The position numbers and the translations under genes are program-made. Source: Eutypella sp. D-1 (Eukaryota; Ascomycota; Sordariomycetes; Xylariales; Diatrypaceae). Taken from it: a stretch of 64,000 nucleotides of DNA. The notes beneath the pieces were generated by a model. That model was not told the origin of the DNA and did no database searches. It worked only from the letters and a program-made list of their open reading frames with translations. Location: assembly GCA_023313575.1 (NCBI GenBank), contig JAJTTP010000014.1, positions 558,001 through 622,000 of the forward strand, given 5' to 3'. The stretch's first letter is position 1. Every line of letters begins with the position of its first letter. Positions 34,264 to 46,206 of the stretch are shown in pieces.

Positions 34264-37182
34264 CTGGACCCTGAGCTAGTATTACTTTACCGTATCTAGT
34301 AATCCCGGCAGCCTCGGAAGTGGGGGGTTGGCAAAAGGTGTGAAGTATGTATGGACAGCTGTTTGACAGGTGGCTAAATGTCATTTTAACCCCCGGGTTC
34401 GCGGGGAAGAAAAGGACTCCGTAACATGCTCCGTGACATGTTGCATGAGAACGCTACAAAGGTACACATGGCATGGCAACATGGATACCTGCACTTACAC
34501 TCAGACAACAACTTCCAGGCTGTTTAACGTATTCCAATGCATGCCTTAGTGAGACATCTGAGGGGCGCTGGGGCGACAACACCCGCCTGTCGCGTCAACT
34601 TGCCATAGAAAAGTGACCAACGGTGAATCTGGAAGTTCGGGAAGGAGGTGTGTGCTATGTCCCGTGCTGCCTTACCCCGGCGAGTGCATTATCTCCGTAA
34701 TATTGTATTTCATTTACCCAATAATGCCATCATTTCCTGAGATGCAGGTTGTGTAACCACCATTGATATATTATTCTAGCTAGATAACATCATATAACTA
34801 CGTAGATATTCCGTAGGCGGTTACTGAAATGGCTAATGAACAAGTTTTTACCTACCATCCACAACCAGGCCCCTTCTCAGCTGATGGCTTGTTTTCCGTT
34901 CCATCGGAGTCCCGACTGGCATGAAGCTAGTGCTGTTATATTTACCGGGAGGCTTATGCCGTATTGATGTGCCCTGCATAAGCCTGCAGAGGCGTCTTTT
35001 CAGATTCAGACATTGGGTAGATAAAGCTTATAGAGCTTATCGCTGCATCTTGTTGCATAAGGAAATATCTATTTAGACTCAACAGGGTCTTGTTGTAGTC
35101 AACAATATACTCTACATACTTCTTAATGTACGTATGTGAATGGCCAACACATAGTGACCAAACCAGGAAGCACAGAAACCTCTTGCTTCTGCTTGGTCTT
35201 GTGGGAGAAATGCCAACGTGACGTATTAAGCTCGTATTGGGTCGTGGTAGTAATGAAGGTCTATATAGCTTTTTAAATAGGAGGTACTCATTAGTTACGT
35301 TGCATTGCATTTACTGCTAATACGCAATCCTCTCGGATGATAGATCATACGCATACACACACATAGTAACTACCATACTCCCCAACCTTGCCAACTTACC
35401 AATTTCTCTTTCTCTCTTATCATGTTACCTATCTTCCAAGTTGCATGCATGCAATGCAACTGCAGGTAGATGAGACTGGTTTGTTGCCAAGCCATAGGGT
35501 ATTCTCCGAGCCGCGCGCCCACGGGTTTCGCTAATACGAGCGTTGAGACATATCAGGTTCCGGTTCTTTTTACCACGTACGAGATGGATATACATCTACT
35601 ACGTATATGTAGACAGCTCATTGATCTTCAAAGACTAGTAACTAGCCCCGAAAAATAAAAGAAACAAAAGAACATTCCCTAATGCATGTTGACACTTTTG
35701 TATGAAGTGCAGAAAGCAGAAAATGGCATTCAAATATCGTTATCAACTTCATCCCGTTTTACTGCAGAGAGAGCTGAAGCCCCGAAGCACGGGTGGGCGA
35801 GCCCCCCTTTCTATGATTGGTTGGGTATCAGCAACTTACGCAAGCCCGGGCGCCGCGGGCTGCAGATCCACAGAGAAGAAAAAAAAAAGCAAATTAACGA
35901 AAAATCAAAGCCCAGCCACGAGCTGGACTGCCAGGGTCTGGGAGCAAATCGCGGGATGGCGGGATGGGGTAAGCGACTATAGCAGTCGTCGTTTACAATA
36001 TAACCGCCCAGAAACAGAAAATCCGGTTCTATATCTCCACGTATAGGTTGGGTGGGAAGAGGGATGGACTGATGGGATTCTTGCTTGACATATATTTATA
36101 CACAACAGTGTGTTCAGGAGACTTTCCAACTCTAGTGTAGGATTACCACTAAGTTGCTTAAAGCCAAGTAGTTAGTCGTAAGCGCCTAGAACTGCCATGC
36201 ATGGTACCAGAATTCCCTGCGATGATGTCAACTGACTCGGTACCTCTTACTTAGCGCGTAACTAGACCAAAACCCACATGGCTCTAGTTTCGAGGGGCGA
36301 GAGTGGGAGCCCCAAGGAGCCGCGGTAGTAGGTAGGTAGAATAAAGAAGAAGAGAACAAGAACGAGCCAAAGTCAGAGTACATAAAGCATGTATATTACA
36401 AACGAACGATTCAACGCCAGATATATAATTTCAGAAGCAGTTAAAATGCAAGGAGAGATTCGGGCCTCCGCTGTATCATGTATAAAGATACCCGTGGACC
36501 TAGCTTGAGTACATGAAGTACCTACCTTAAAACGGTACTTATCTACCCTACATATAAGTAGGAAAGTAGACAAGACATCAGATGCTGGGGCAAGGTCGGG
36601 CCAAATATCAAGCTTTAAAGGTAGGGGGTACGTACGTCCGCACTGCAGCCGTTCGCCGTTTCGATATTGGCGTGGGGTGATTGGGCGATCTGCACGAGTT
36701 CCCCACCGAAAGAAGCCTTGATTGTGCTTGGCACTAGTCCTATCATGGTTTTGCTGCATTACGCTAACGAAGCCCAGGCCACGATTGCCCCGTATTAATT
36801 GAGATAAACCCTCCATACCCCCTGTAAAAGCCCCGAATTGATCTTGCAAAAATCCATGGATGGATATCTATGTAGCCGTACCCTAGCTGGCCTAGGTACT
36901 GTATGAGATACTAGGTAGGTAGTAGTTCTACTTTGTACAGAGGAGGAGCCGGAGGAGGCTCCAGGGAAGGCAGTAGCCAGCAAGGGGCGTTTCCAGCCTC
37001 TTATCTTCGGTCTACTACTAGCAAGTCTAGGGTAGGTAGCGCTTTCCATGTCCCAGCCCTGGACATGGGAAAGTACCTACACCTATACATGTATCTAAGT
37101 ATTGTATGTACATATGTAGATATGTACATATGTACAGAACGGGAGACTAACACCAGACACCCACTAATAACTTACTCCCACT

Positions 37183-37192
37183 TACCTAGGTA
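37183..37192. repeat. TACCTAGGTA palindrome
   Basis: A perfect copy of the dispersed 10-nt palindrome, about 650 nt upstream of the BST1 start. Function is unknown. Confidence 0.6.
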
Positions 37193-37842
37193 CTACCACC
37201 ACTACCGAGCACAGGACAAACACCACCTACCTAGAAACAATATTTCCCTTCGCTTTTTTAAAACTTTCTATTCTAACACTACCCTACTTTACTTTACCCC
37301 TTTAACTTCCATAGGAACCGGTGAGGGAAATCGGTCACTTTTTCAAAAAGGTTACTACTACATTCGTTCTGCATAAAGAAGAAATAAAATAAAATAATAC
37401 TGGGCACTCTCGGAGTTAGTTATTCCCACTCGTTTTAATGATATAACTTGGTGTAGGTTAATATTGTATTGCTCCTATCTTACCCGGATATCCCACGCAG
37501 CAGCTCTCGTTACAGCTTCATAAAAAGTACTTTGTCTTAGCGATCGCGCCCCTGCCGCTGTCCTGTTTATCTCGTATTGCCCAATTCATCATAGAGTATA
37601 GCCATCCGTCATCCGCTATCCGCCCGCCGCCATCCTGTGTTGACGATATTTTTTGGGTCGACGTTTTGACGATCAACCAACCGCGGAACAAGGGCCACGT
37701 TATATCGATTGTTGCCTGCGCCTTGGTATCACCCCGCCGGTACCAAATGAATGGTGGGAAGTAATAGAATTTTTACCGGTCGCGACGGGGTAGGACCTAT
37801 TAAGGAGAAGGACTCTCGAGGGAGAGTCTGATCTCGTACTCG

Positions 37843-40800
37843 ATGAAGAGGCGTTCGTCGGGGTCGTCGGATGACAGCGCTCCATACGTCGATACAACCC
37901 GCGCCTCAGAACCCCCGAAACCGAACGATCAACCTGCTGCTGTCCGCCGCTCCCCTACGAGTCAGCAGGAGCATCGCTTTCAGATTCCAACTCCTTCGTC
38001 TACGCGGAGCCGAACATCTAGCGCTAACATCGACCGGAAAGACGGACATGGTGAGAATGGGTCGGTTGGGACGGGATGCTCGGTCATGCATTCCCTTCCG
38101 GTGATGGCATACCCGGGAGATAATAAAGGAGGGAAAGGGGTTGAGCGGCGATGCCATGAGGACGACGATAAGGCGCAGCCACCTCGGTCTAGTAATCCGT
38201 GGAGCATATCGCTCTTCGCCTTGCTCACCACGCTGGTCGGTATTGCCTTGTTCTACGGCGTGTTGGCCTCCTCGGCAACGCTTCACTGCGACGTAAAGGG
38301 GTGTCGCATGTCCTATATGAGGCCCTCGTACGTAAAGTTCGACGAATTCGACACGGAGCATACACGGTTCGCCACGAAATACTCGCTATACCTGTATCGA
38401 GAACAGGGTACGAATAACGACGCCAAGGTACGAAGATTCGGCCTGTTCCCCCCATGCCCTACCCCGTTACTAATTTGAACCCCTACAGGTATCAGGCATA
38501 CCGGTGCTTTTCATACCCGGAAATGCGGGCAGTTACAAGCAAGTAAGGCCCATAGCTTCGGAGGCGGCCAACTATTTTCATGATGTTCTACAGCACGACC
38601 CCGCGGCCGCGGCTGCCGGCATCAAGAACCTCGATTTTTTTACCGTTGATTTCAACGAGGACTTTACAGCCTTTGATGGCCAGACCATGTTGGATCAAGC
38701 CGAGTATGTAAATGAGGCCGTCCGTTATATCTTGTCTCTCTATCTTGACCCGCGTGTATCGGGTCGAGATCCTGATCTTCCAGATCCCACCTCTGTTGTA
38801 GTGTTGGGACACTCGATGGGGGGAATTGTCGCCCGAACCATGCTCATCATGCCCAACTATCAAACCAACTCGGTTAATACCATCATCACCATGTCAGCCC
38901 CGCATGCACGGCCGCCTGTCACCTTCGACCCTCAGATCGTCCGGATCTATGAAGATATCAACGAGTATTGGAGGAGTGCGTACTCGGAGGAAAAGGACGA
39001 AAACAACTCCCTTCTTCAGGTTACTCTCGTTTCCATTGCCGGTGGCGGTTTGGATACTGTAGTACCGTCAGATTATGCGGGTGTAGAATCCATTGTACCT
39101 GACACTCACGGATTTACTGTGTTTACGTCCACAATCCCCACCGTCTGGACGAGTATGGATCACCAAGCCATCATGTGGTGCGACCAGTTTCGTAAAGTCA
39201 TCACGCGCACTTTATACGACATAGTCGACATCGGACGAGCATCGCAGACAAAACCCCGCGCGGCAAGAATGGCGATTTTCAGGAAGTGGCTCTTAACCGG
39301 AATGGAGGATATAGTCGAGAAGACTCTGCACGAGGTAGAGCCGAGCATGCTGCTCTCCCTCGAAGATGGCATCAACCCGATCGTTTCGCTTGGTCGTCGA
39401 CTTGTGCTCCGTAATCTAGGGTCAGGTGATGGCCCAAAGACGCACCTGCTTCCTGTTCCTCCCAGCAGCATCTCGCACACTAAATCGTTCACCTTGCTGT
39501 CCAACGCGTCGTTACAGGCCCCGGATGGCGATGGGCCACTAGAAGTGCTCTTCTGCAGTGTTTTCTACCCGCAACCCGGGCAAGCAGACATAATCTTCAC
39601 CGATTCGGATCTCGCGAGCCGGAACACGGGTTCGACAAAGCTGGCCTGTAAAAGCGCAGCGTCAGACGTCGTGCTGCTGCCGGCTTCGACGAATGCAACA
39701 GCGAACCCTTTCTTCAGAGATAACGAGGCCCACATCCAGCCTTTCTCGTACCTTCAGTACGATGTTTTAAACATAACCGACTATCAATTCGTTGCAGTTG
39801 TGGACAAGGCGGGACCGCTAAGCCCGTCGTGGGTAGTAGCCGAGTTTAGCGATCGGGCTGACGCCCGTTCTACTCGCTATTCTAGTCTGAATCAACTTCT
39901 GGCCTTCGGGTTACAATTTCAGCTTCCTTCCGATCGGCCCATGGTTACGGAGATCAATATCCCTTCGGTTCAGAGTAGTTTACTGGCCTACAACTTAGAA
40001 ATCGACGGCCTGGGTTGTACTCAGCACGAGGAGCTCTTCGCCCCGTTGATTCGGCAATACGTATCCGAGCCCTACGAGTCGAAATATTTCGTCAATGCGC
40101 GGCGGGTTGAGGTTAGCTTGCACGGCGCCTCGCCATACATGCCCCCTCCTCTCAGACCGCGGAGCACCGACGAAGGAATAAGTTTCCAACTCTGGACGGA
40201 CCCGACCTGTGGCTCGAGCATATCTGTGCGGCTAACTGTAGATCCCCTGGCCAGCTTGGGGAAACTATATATGCGCTACCGCACGGTATTTGCGTCCTTC
40301 CCTATCCTTATCGTGACACTGGTACTTAGACAGCAGTTCCGTGTCTACGATGCCACCGGAGTGTTCATATCGTTCTCTGAGAGCCTGAACACATGTCTAC
40401 GGCGCTCCCTTCCGCTCCTGTTCTTGTCCCTGACCCTCCTCTCGCTCACCGTAGGCCAAGTCGATGCATCCCCATTCGGCGCACTGTGGCCTTGGCGGTC
40501 CATAACGAACGCGGTCGACTTCAGCCAAAACGACCTGCTGAGCGGGACCCACGATCCACTGTTCTGGTTCCTGGTGCCATTGATTGGCCTTGTCTGTATC
40601 GGAGTTTGCGTGGTATTACATTATATGATACTAATCCTCACGTACGTCTTGAGCTTGCTCTACGGTCTGGTAACCTTCCGGCGGACGTCGATGGCGAAGA
40701 GCGACAGGAAGCGCCTGGCGTCTGTTGGTTTGATGCCCTCATCATCGAGGCGGCGATTAGTGACCACGGGAATCCTCTTATTCCTCGTGTCGACAGTTAT

Positions 40801-41326
40801 CCCCTACCAATTCGCGTACGTGGTGGCCTGCCTCGTGCAGCTAGGCACTAGCGTCCAAGCGCTGTGGTTCGTCCGCAACGTGCCCTCGCCCCCCAACACC
40901 GACTTTAGCAACTACGTCCACTCCGTGTTCCTGCTCATGTTCTGGGTTCTGCCGATCAACCTGCCGACGCTGGTGGTCTGGGTGCGGAACCTCGCTATCC
41001 ACTGGCTCACGCCCTTCTCGTCACACCAGAACCTACTCTCGATCCTGCCCTTCGTCCTTCTGGTGGAGACTCTGACAACTGGTCGCATGATCCCGCGGGT
41101 CACGGGCCGGGTGCGCCACGTCACAAGCCTCCTCCTCTTCGGCACCGCGGTCCATGCCGCCATCTACGGCGTCTCGTACGCGTACACCGTCCACGGCCTC
41201 GTGAACCTGATCGCCGCCTGGCTCGTCATCATACACTCGACCGCCGACCCTTGGTCCCTCTCCGGTCTGGCCCACGTGTTCGACGGCGGGTCGATGGACT
41301 ACTCGAAGCAACGCAAGGAGCCTTGA
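37843..41326 (+). CDS. bst1: BST1, GPI inositol-deacylase (ER)
   Basis: Bst1 removes the acyl chain from the inositol of GPI anchors in the ER and so controls ER exit and quality control of GPI proteins. Two exons (37843-38427, 38489-41326) give 1,140 residues. The intron is 61 nt and contains a TACTAAT branch-point-like sequence. A basic, Ser-rich cytosolic N-terminus (MKRRSSGSSDD) precedes the first membrane segment at about 118-143 (LFALLTTLVGIALFYGVLA). Then come the PGAP1-like lipase features: PVLFIPGNAGSYKQVR (200-215), DFNEDFTAF and VVVLGHSMGG, with nucleophile Ser304 in GHSMG. The C-terminal third from about residue 793 has several hydrophobic helices. Length and order match fungal Bst1. 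The start codon fits the conserved Arg/Ser-rich beginning of the family. Confidence 0.95.
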
Positions 41327-43066
41327 TATAATATTTTTGTCTAGCATAAAACAGCAAGTTGCATACACATACGCATACACGTACCTATCTACATCCATGG
41401 CTTCCTTCCATGGCCATAATATGCATCTCCCAGAACAGTGACAGGACGACTTGGCCCGGACAGTATGGATTCAGACGAGCGACTGCGCCAAGTTGACAAT
41501 CCGGGCATCGATGGCCCAAAGTCAGGCCAGTATAGGTTGGACTCGAACGCGATTTCACAACTACCAGCCTCTACACCCTCAACGTAGGGACATACACCCG
41601 CCCCATCACTGCGACCGGCGTCGCAAGTTTGTTGGAGCCCCTTTCTCGCACTTCCGTTGCATCTGCATACAGCATATTCCGGTGTTCAAATCCTGTGGGC
41701 CGGTTTTTCTAAACGGCCCACGTTCCTTTTCCCCTTCTCTCAAAGCATCGACCGCAATTCCTTCCCGCCAACACGCACAGTAATACACGTTACCTCGGCG
41801 ACCCGGGCAACCGCAACCGCACTTACCCGGAGAAATCCGCCAATAATGCCTTTCCAAACCTCTCATCGGTCTTCCTTCCTCATTTCTTTTTCTTTTCCTT
41901 AGAAAACGTTTTCTATTCTACCAGCCACAGTTCAAAAGTCTGCGAAGTGGTGCGCGCCCGGCTCAGGCCTACTGGATCGGCCTCGCGGGTGATAATTAGA
42001 TGAGCGGGGGTTGACGGGGGAACCCAACAAACGGGGGTAGATAGAACGAACGAATAGGGTCCGGGTTGGTCTAGGTTACGTAATTCATAATCAGGGAAAT
42101 GTGGTGGTGGTGAAGGTGGAAGCGGGAGCGGAAGGGAAAGGGAAAGGGCGAGCCGAAGCGGGGAACGGGAGAGAGTACCAATCAGTCTGCAGCCTCCTCT
42201 TTGATGGCCGTCGAAGATCGTTGATGATTGATGATGACGGATGTCCTGGGCGCGTAGCTATGGATGAGGGAATCCCGAGGTCCCCCGGCGCAATCGCTCA
42301 AATCGACACGCGCAAAGGGAAGGGGGGGGAGCGGAAGCCCTAACCAAGCATGCACCACAGTGGCATAGGAGAAGAGAGGGGCTGACTGCTTCAGGATATA
42401 TAGACCTCATGTGCGTGTGCATACGCAGGGTTGGTCTTCTTGATGGGGCTGATGGCTGGCTGATGCATGAATGGGTGGATGGATGGATGATGACTTACAC
42501 ATAGGCTAGATCTGCATAGTAGATATACCACTAGCTAGGCAGGCAGGCGCGCATCAATCGGCCGCTGCCGCGCTGCTGGTTGGTAGAGCAGGGCATGGGG
42601 TGAAATGAATGCAAGAACGAAAGAAAGCAAGCAAGAAAGTTTTAAAAATGCAATAGGAAAGAGAGTGTATGTATGTACATGTGTGTGTGTGTGTGTATGC
42701 ATGCCTATGTGGAAGATGTGTGAGGGAAAGGCGGAAGGAAAGATGAGGGGGTTGTCTGTTCGTATGTCTACCACCGGCGGCGCCTGCGAAGTCTATTCTA
42801 CCACATTTACAGAGCGCGAACTCCTCTGCAAACAAGATCGGATTATTGCGTCGACTACCAAAAAAGGCGAAAAGCATTGTCAACTTAACTAACCTACCTA
42901 GCCAACTGTCACAGTTCATTTAGGCAATGGCTAAAAAGAACATGCAGGCATGCCGCAGTTATGAGACGGAACGGATTGCACATACACGTTGGGGGGAAAA
43001 GAAAGAGCAAATGAGTCTGGCCGATCGTTATAACGATCGAGAGGAAGAAAAAATACCAAAAAAAGA
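41327..43066. other. Intergenic region between BST1 and tRNA-Phe
   Basis: No coding exon was recognised in 1.7 kb. Polypurine DNA is near 42095-42170, a GGAT repeat near 42477-42490 and a GT repeat near 42680-42696. The BST1 3' UTR should lie at its left end. Confidence 0.6.
43058..43064 (-). terminator. RNA polymerase III terminator of tRNA-Phe
   Basis: On the minus strand a run of seven T lies 3 nt after the tRNA 3' end, the standard Pol III stop signal. A second T run follows near 43047-43053. Confidence 0.85.
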
Positions 43067-43122
43067 TGCGGTGAGTGCGGATCGAACGCACGACCTTCAG
43101 ATGTAAGAACCGAAGTTTGTAA

Positions 43123-43154
<32 letters not shown>

Positions 43155-43159
43155 CCCGC
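43067..43159 (-). tRNA. tRNA-Phe (GAA) with 20-nt intron
   Basis: The minus strand folds as a tRNA: acceptor GCGGGGA/TCACCGC, D arm GCTC..GAGC, anticodon arm TCAGA-CTGAAGA-TCTGA after splicing, T arm GTGCG-TTCGATC-CGCAC and discriminator A. The anticodon is GAA. A 20-nt intron sits after position 37, the usual site for eukaryotic tRNA introns. The mature tRNA is 73 nt without CCA. Internal A box (TAGCTCAGTTGGG) and B box (GTTCGATCC) are intact. The acceptor stem has a single G5-A68 mismatch, which is unusual; otherwise pairing is complete. Confidence 0.95.
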
Positions 43160-43511
43160 ATTTGTTCCTCAGTATGCAAACTCAGACATTCTTGATTGGC
43201 TGGTGTTTGCTGATGGTAGGTGAGGGATTTATTTTGACTCATATATGGCATAGGTTTGCGCCCGGCTCGGCAGAACTTTCTTTTTGCGCTGTATCCTGCA
43301 GGGGGGTGCAGGGCGGAGAGAGAGAAAGAGAAGGAGGGAGGGCCGGCGACGGCCCGGCGGCCTGTGTCGTCGGGATTTAAGCGGTGCGCTAACTGCTTAG
43401 TTGGTTGGTCGGGAATCTACCATTGATAAGGCAGGAACAGGAGGAAAGAAAGGGGTGTTGTAATCGGTGCGGCCAATCAGCATTGAGATATGCTAACCCC
43501 CTTTTAACAGG

Positions 43512-43616
43512 ATGGATTCCGACACCAACTACTTTGCACAAGACTTGGCCTCCATCATGACCAACATTACCGCGTCGTGCCGAACGGAGATCTATCTAGT
43601 CAATCAAATTGACTAG
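43512..43616 (+). other. Short protein-like frame, possible gene remnant
   Basis: An ATG at 43512 opens a 34-codon frame (beginning MDSDTNYFAQDLAS) that ends in TAG within a 9-bp hairpin. Downstream, in 43664-43770, another frame reads EEDGPYDVPPPRPPSFLIE before a stop. Composition looks protein-like, but no family is recognised and no splice model was fixed. It could be a decayed gene or chance. Confidence 0.15.
43596..43616. repeat. Perfect 9-bp hairpin
   Basis: CTAGTCAAT, a 3-nt loop and ATTGACTAG form a perfect inverted repeat. No T run follows, so it is not a Pol III terminator. Function is unknown. Confidence 0.55.
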
Positions 43617-44083
43617 GTTGATGGTCATATTCGACGCGGACTACATCTTCCACCATTAATCTGATTGAGGAAGATGGCCCCTACGACGTCCCGCCACCGA
43701 GACCTCCTTCCTTTCTCATCGAGACGAGTCGAGTAATCGCCTCGTGTGTTTATCCCGCTGCAGGATTATAGAACACCGCCATGACATCGCCTTTAAGCGG
43801 ATCAGAACGAGGCACACCCGATTTTCTTTCTAACATATACCTGGTTATGGTATTTATTCGGCCTTATTGTTGGCTTGCCACCAGATGCGAGCGACACGAA
43901 CAGAAAGCCGTCTTAGCGTCAGAAACGGCAGAACTGGTAGTTGAGATTGAAAGGGTTACCGGTGAAATGAAATGGCGGCTCCTTTTGGGGGAATCGGACT
44001 ATAGGCGTAGATGGAATAAGCAACGCCTATGGGGGTTCCTTGTCACAGGAGTTTGAGCTTGGACTTATTGGTAAAAACTTAAC

Positions 44084-44257
44084 TTAGGGCCCATCTTCAT
44101 CCCAATCTTCCTCGTTGTCGGCTTTAACGGCCGCATCACCTTTGGCTGCGATGGCCTCTTCATCTCGGCCAGCTAAGTCTGAAGGGGCATATGGGATGAT
44201 TCTTCCAGCTGTGCAAATCTCCTTTCGGAGGCCATCCACGCCCAAGGAACGGCCAGT
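44084..44257 (-). pseudogene. Possible C-terminal exon remnant, unrecognised
   Basis: On the minus strand a frame of 57 codons without its own start reads TGRSLGVDGLRKEICTAG, then RIIPYAPSDLAGRDEEAIA, and ends NEEDWDEDGP before TAA. It is preceded by TTTTAG, which could be a splice acceptor. The acidic, ordered composition resembles a protein C-terminus rather than random DNA. I do not recognise the family. It may be the last exon of a gene whose other exons are lost or undetected. Confidence 0.25.
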
Positions 44258-44354
44258 CTACACTAAAATATAATTGGATTAATATGCCTTGCGGCATCGG
44301 TTTCAGTTTCAGTGATCTCTGATTTATTGCGCAACTTCTCTCATTAGTCTTTTC

Positions 44355-44475
44355 AGGTCATCTCTGCACATCATCGTTATCGCTTGCCGGGAAAAGGTTA
44401 TCTTTACACGTTGTAGCTGGGGCAGGTTATCATTACACATCATCGCTAGACCAGGCCATCATCGCTTGCTTTAGG
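44355..44475. repeat. Degenerate ~29-nt tandem repeat
   Basis: Units beginning AGGTCATC, AGGTTATC, AGGTTATC and AGGCCATC start at 44355, 44395, 44424 and 44453, so the spacings are 40, 29 and 29 nt. ACAC and CATCATCG blocks recur inside the units. It is a short degenerate minisatellite. Confidence 0.5.
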
Positions 44476-46194
44476 AATATAGCATGCATCGAACATATCA
44501 TCGCGGGACGCTCTCCTCTTGCGGAGGCGGCAGCTTGTCATGGTAGTTGAGGCTATCGGGGCGCTAGCCTCACATACCTATCCATAGATAACCATTGGCA
44601 TATGGTCATCGGTAGATAGGAACTATCATTCTTCCATAGTCAATAGTAAGAACTTCACTGCAGATGATTCTCGCTTTTTGAAAGCACAACTTCTCTATTG
44701 AAACCATCACAATCCAGAGGGTTGAAGATCGATCAGAGGTGGTCTGCGTAACATTAGCATGTTTAACCACCCATGGCAATATTATTACCCTAAGGTTATG
44801 GTGTCAGGTAGGTTTGATTCGAGTAATCACGACGTGCGATGGCGGTTCTTTAAAAACGAATTGCGGGATAATCGGGTAAAGTGGTGAGTATTCGGATTCC
44901 CCCGAGGTGTTTTAGTATAGTCGGCTTGATCAAATCCAACCAGCCCTGAGCCTTTGGAGCCTGTGTGTAATAGGGGAAGGGTAACATTCAAAGGCCCGAA
45001 ACCAAGGAGGCACAGGGTCAAATTCCACTTGGTGTCCAGTGAGTGACGTTGTCATGGTTCGTTGCAGGGTAGAATTGCAGACCTGCGGCGAGATAGGTTG
45101 TTGTTATTTATATCTATCTGCAACAACTGCAAAGTGCACAAGTGTAACCAAGTTAAGCTAGTGGGCGCTTGGGCACCAACCTAGTAATATGATTCAACTG
45201 TACGTAACCTGGTCCAACGGGGCTTTCTCAGAGAAGGAAGCCGTCGAGTGCCGAGAAGGGGGGGGGGGCATGGATATTGGTTTTTGATTGCATATCTCGA
45301 ACGGGAGGTTCCATCTCAAACCCTTTTTAACTAGATCTATATCGAGAGTGGATCATTAAGGGAGGCCGAGCCAGGCCACTTCAGAGAGGCGAAGACATAC
45401 TTCTCGTGTCGCTGGGGATCTTAGATACTGGAATCTTATCACACTACGCCCCTCTCGGGCATTGAAATCCAAAAGTTGCATGCCTGACAAGTCGGGCCAT
45501 GGATACACTACTCCTAACCACAACCTTCCGGGTGCAAACCCAATCATCCCGTGATCCTACCCCGTAGTGCCGGGTCACGAATGTTGACGTCTCGGCGTTG
45601 GCCGTAGCTGTCTAAGGTGGTCGGGGTGCGTATATAGAGGTGGCGTTTCAGTTCGATCCATCCGGGCATCTAGCCGGGGCCGTCTGAATCAACGTCGAAC
45701 GGGTTCGTGCCGTAATGGTTATATCAACCTGAGTCTGTCTGATCTTGGTGTACTTGATGAGTCCATCCCATGGTAGATGAAAGCGGCCGTTTCCTTTTTC
45801 TTTTTTTTCTTTTTTGGGCAGGACAACCCACCAAACGGATTGTATTTTCTGGGGTATAGTCAATCTGCCCCTATTGCTGCTCCAGCTGTGTTTCCCGAGG
45901 AGCAGCCTATTAGGCTTCGAGGTTCGCTAACAGGGCAAAGTCTGGTTGGTTCGCTGGCTGGCGACAAACCTTGTTGGTATCCAGGATATATATCCTATGA
46001 CGAGAGCGCAGATATGTGCGGATCAGTCTACCCTATAGGTTAAGGTAGGCTAGGTAGGTAGGAAGGGAAGTAAGAAACTCACCCCCCTATTCGAATGCAA
46101 GCCACGCACTTGATATATAATGACCGCCTCACAACATAGCGCACGGTATACGGCCGAGGGTAAGAGCAGACACCACCGAGTAACTAGGCACTGA

Positions 46195-46206
46195 CTACCT
46201 AGGTAG
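46195..46206. repeat. CTACCTAGGTAG palindrome
   Basis: A perfect 12-nt palindrome containing the dispersed TACCTAGGTA core. Confidence 0.6.

Larger units (their letters stand above)
34028..37842. other. Divergent intergenic region between PMS1 and BST1
   Basis: There are 3.8 kb with no recognised coding exon; the open frames present are short and without familiar motifs. The region holds the PMS1 promoter (MCB box at 34253-34263) on the left and the BST1 promoter on the right. TACCTAGGTA occurs at 37183-37192. A small lineage-specific gene cannot be excluded. Confidence 0.55.

Noticed and set aside
34954..35310. 118-codon minus-strand frame between PMS1 and BST1
   Set aside because: No domain, no family resemblance and AT-rich irregular composition. 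It was left as intergenic, although expression was not testable.
44827..45021. 64-codon minus-strand frame considered as an rDNA-associated (TAR1-like) remnant
   Set aside because: The peptide looked vaguely familiar, but the underlying DNA does not match the 25S rRNA segments I could recall, so no call was made.
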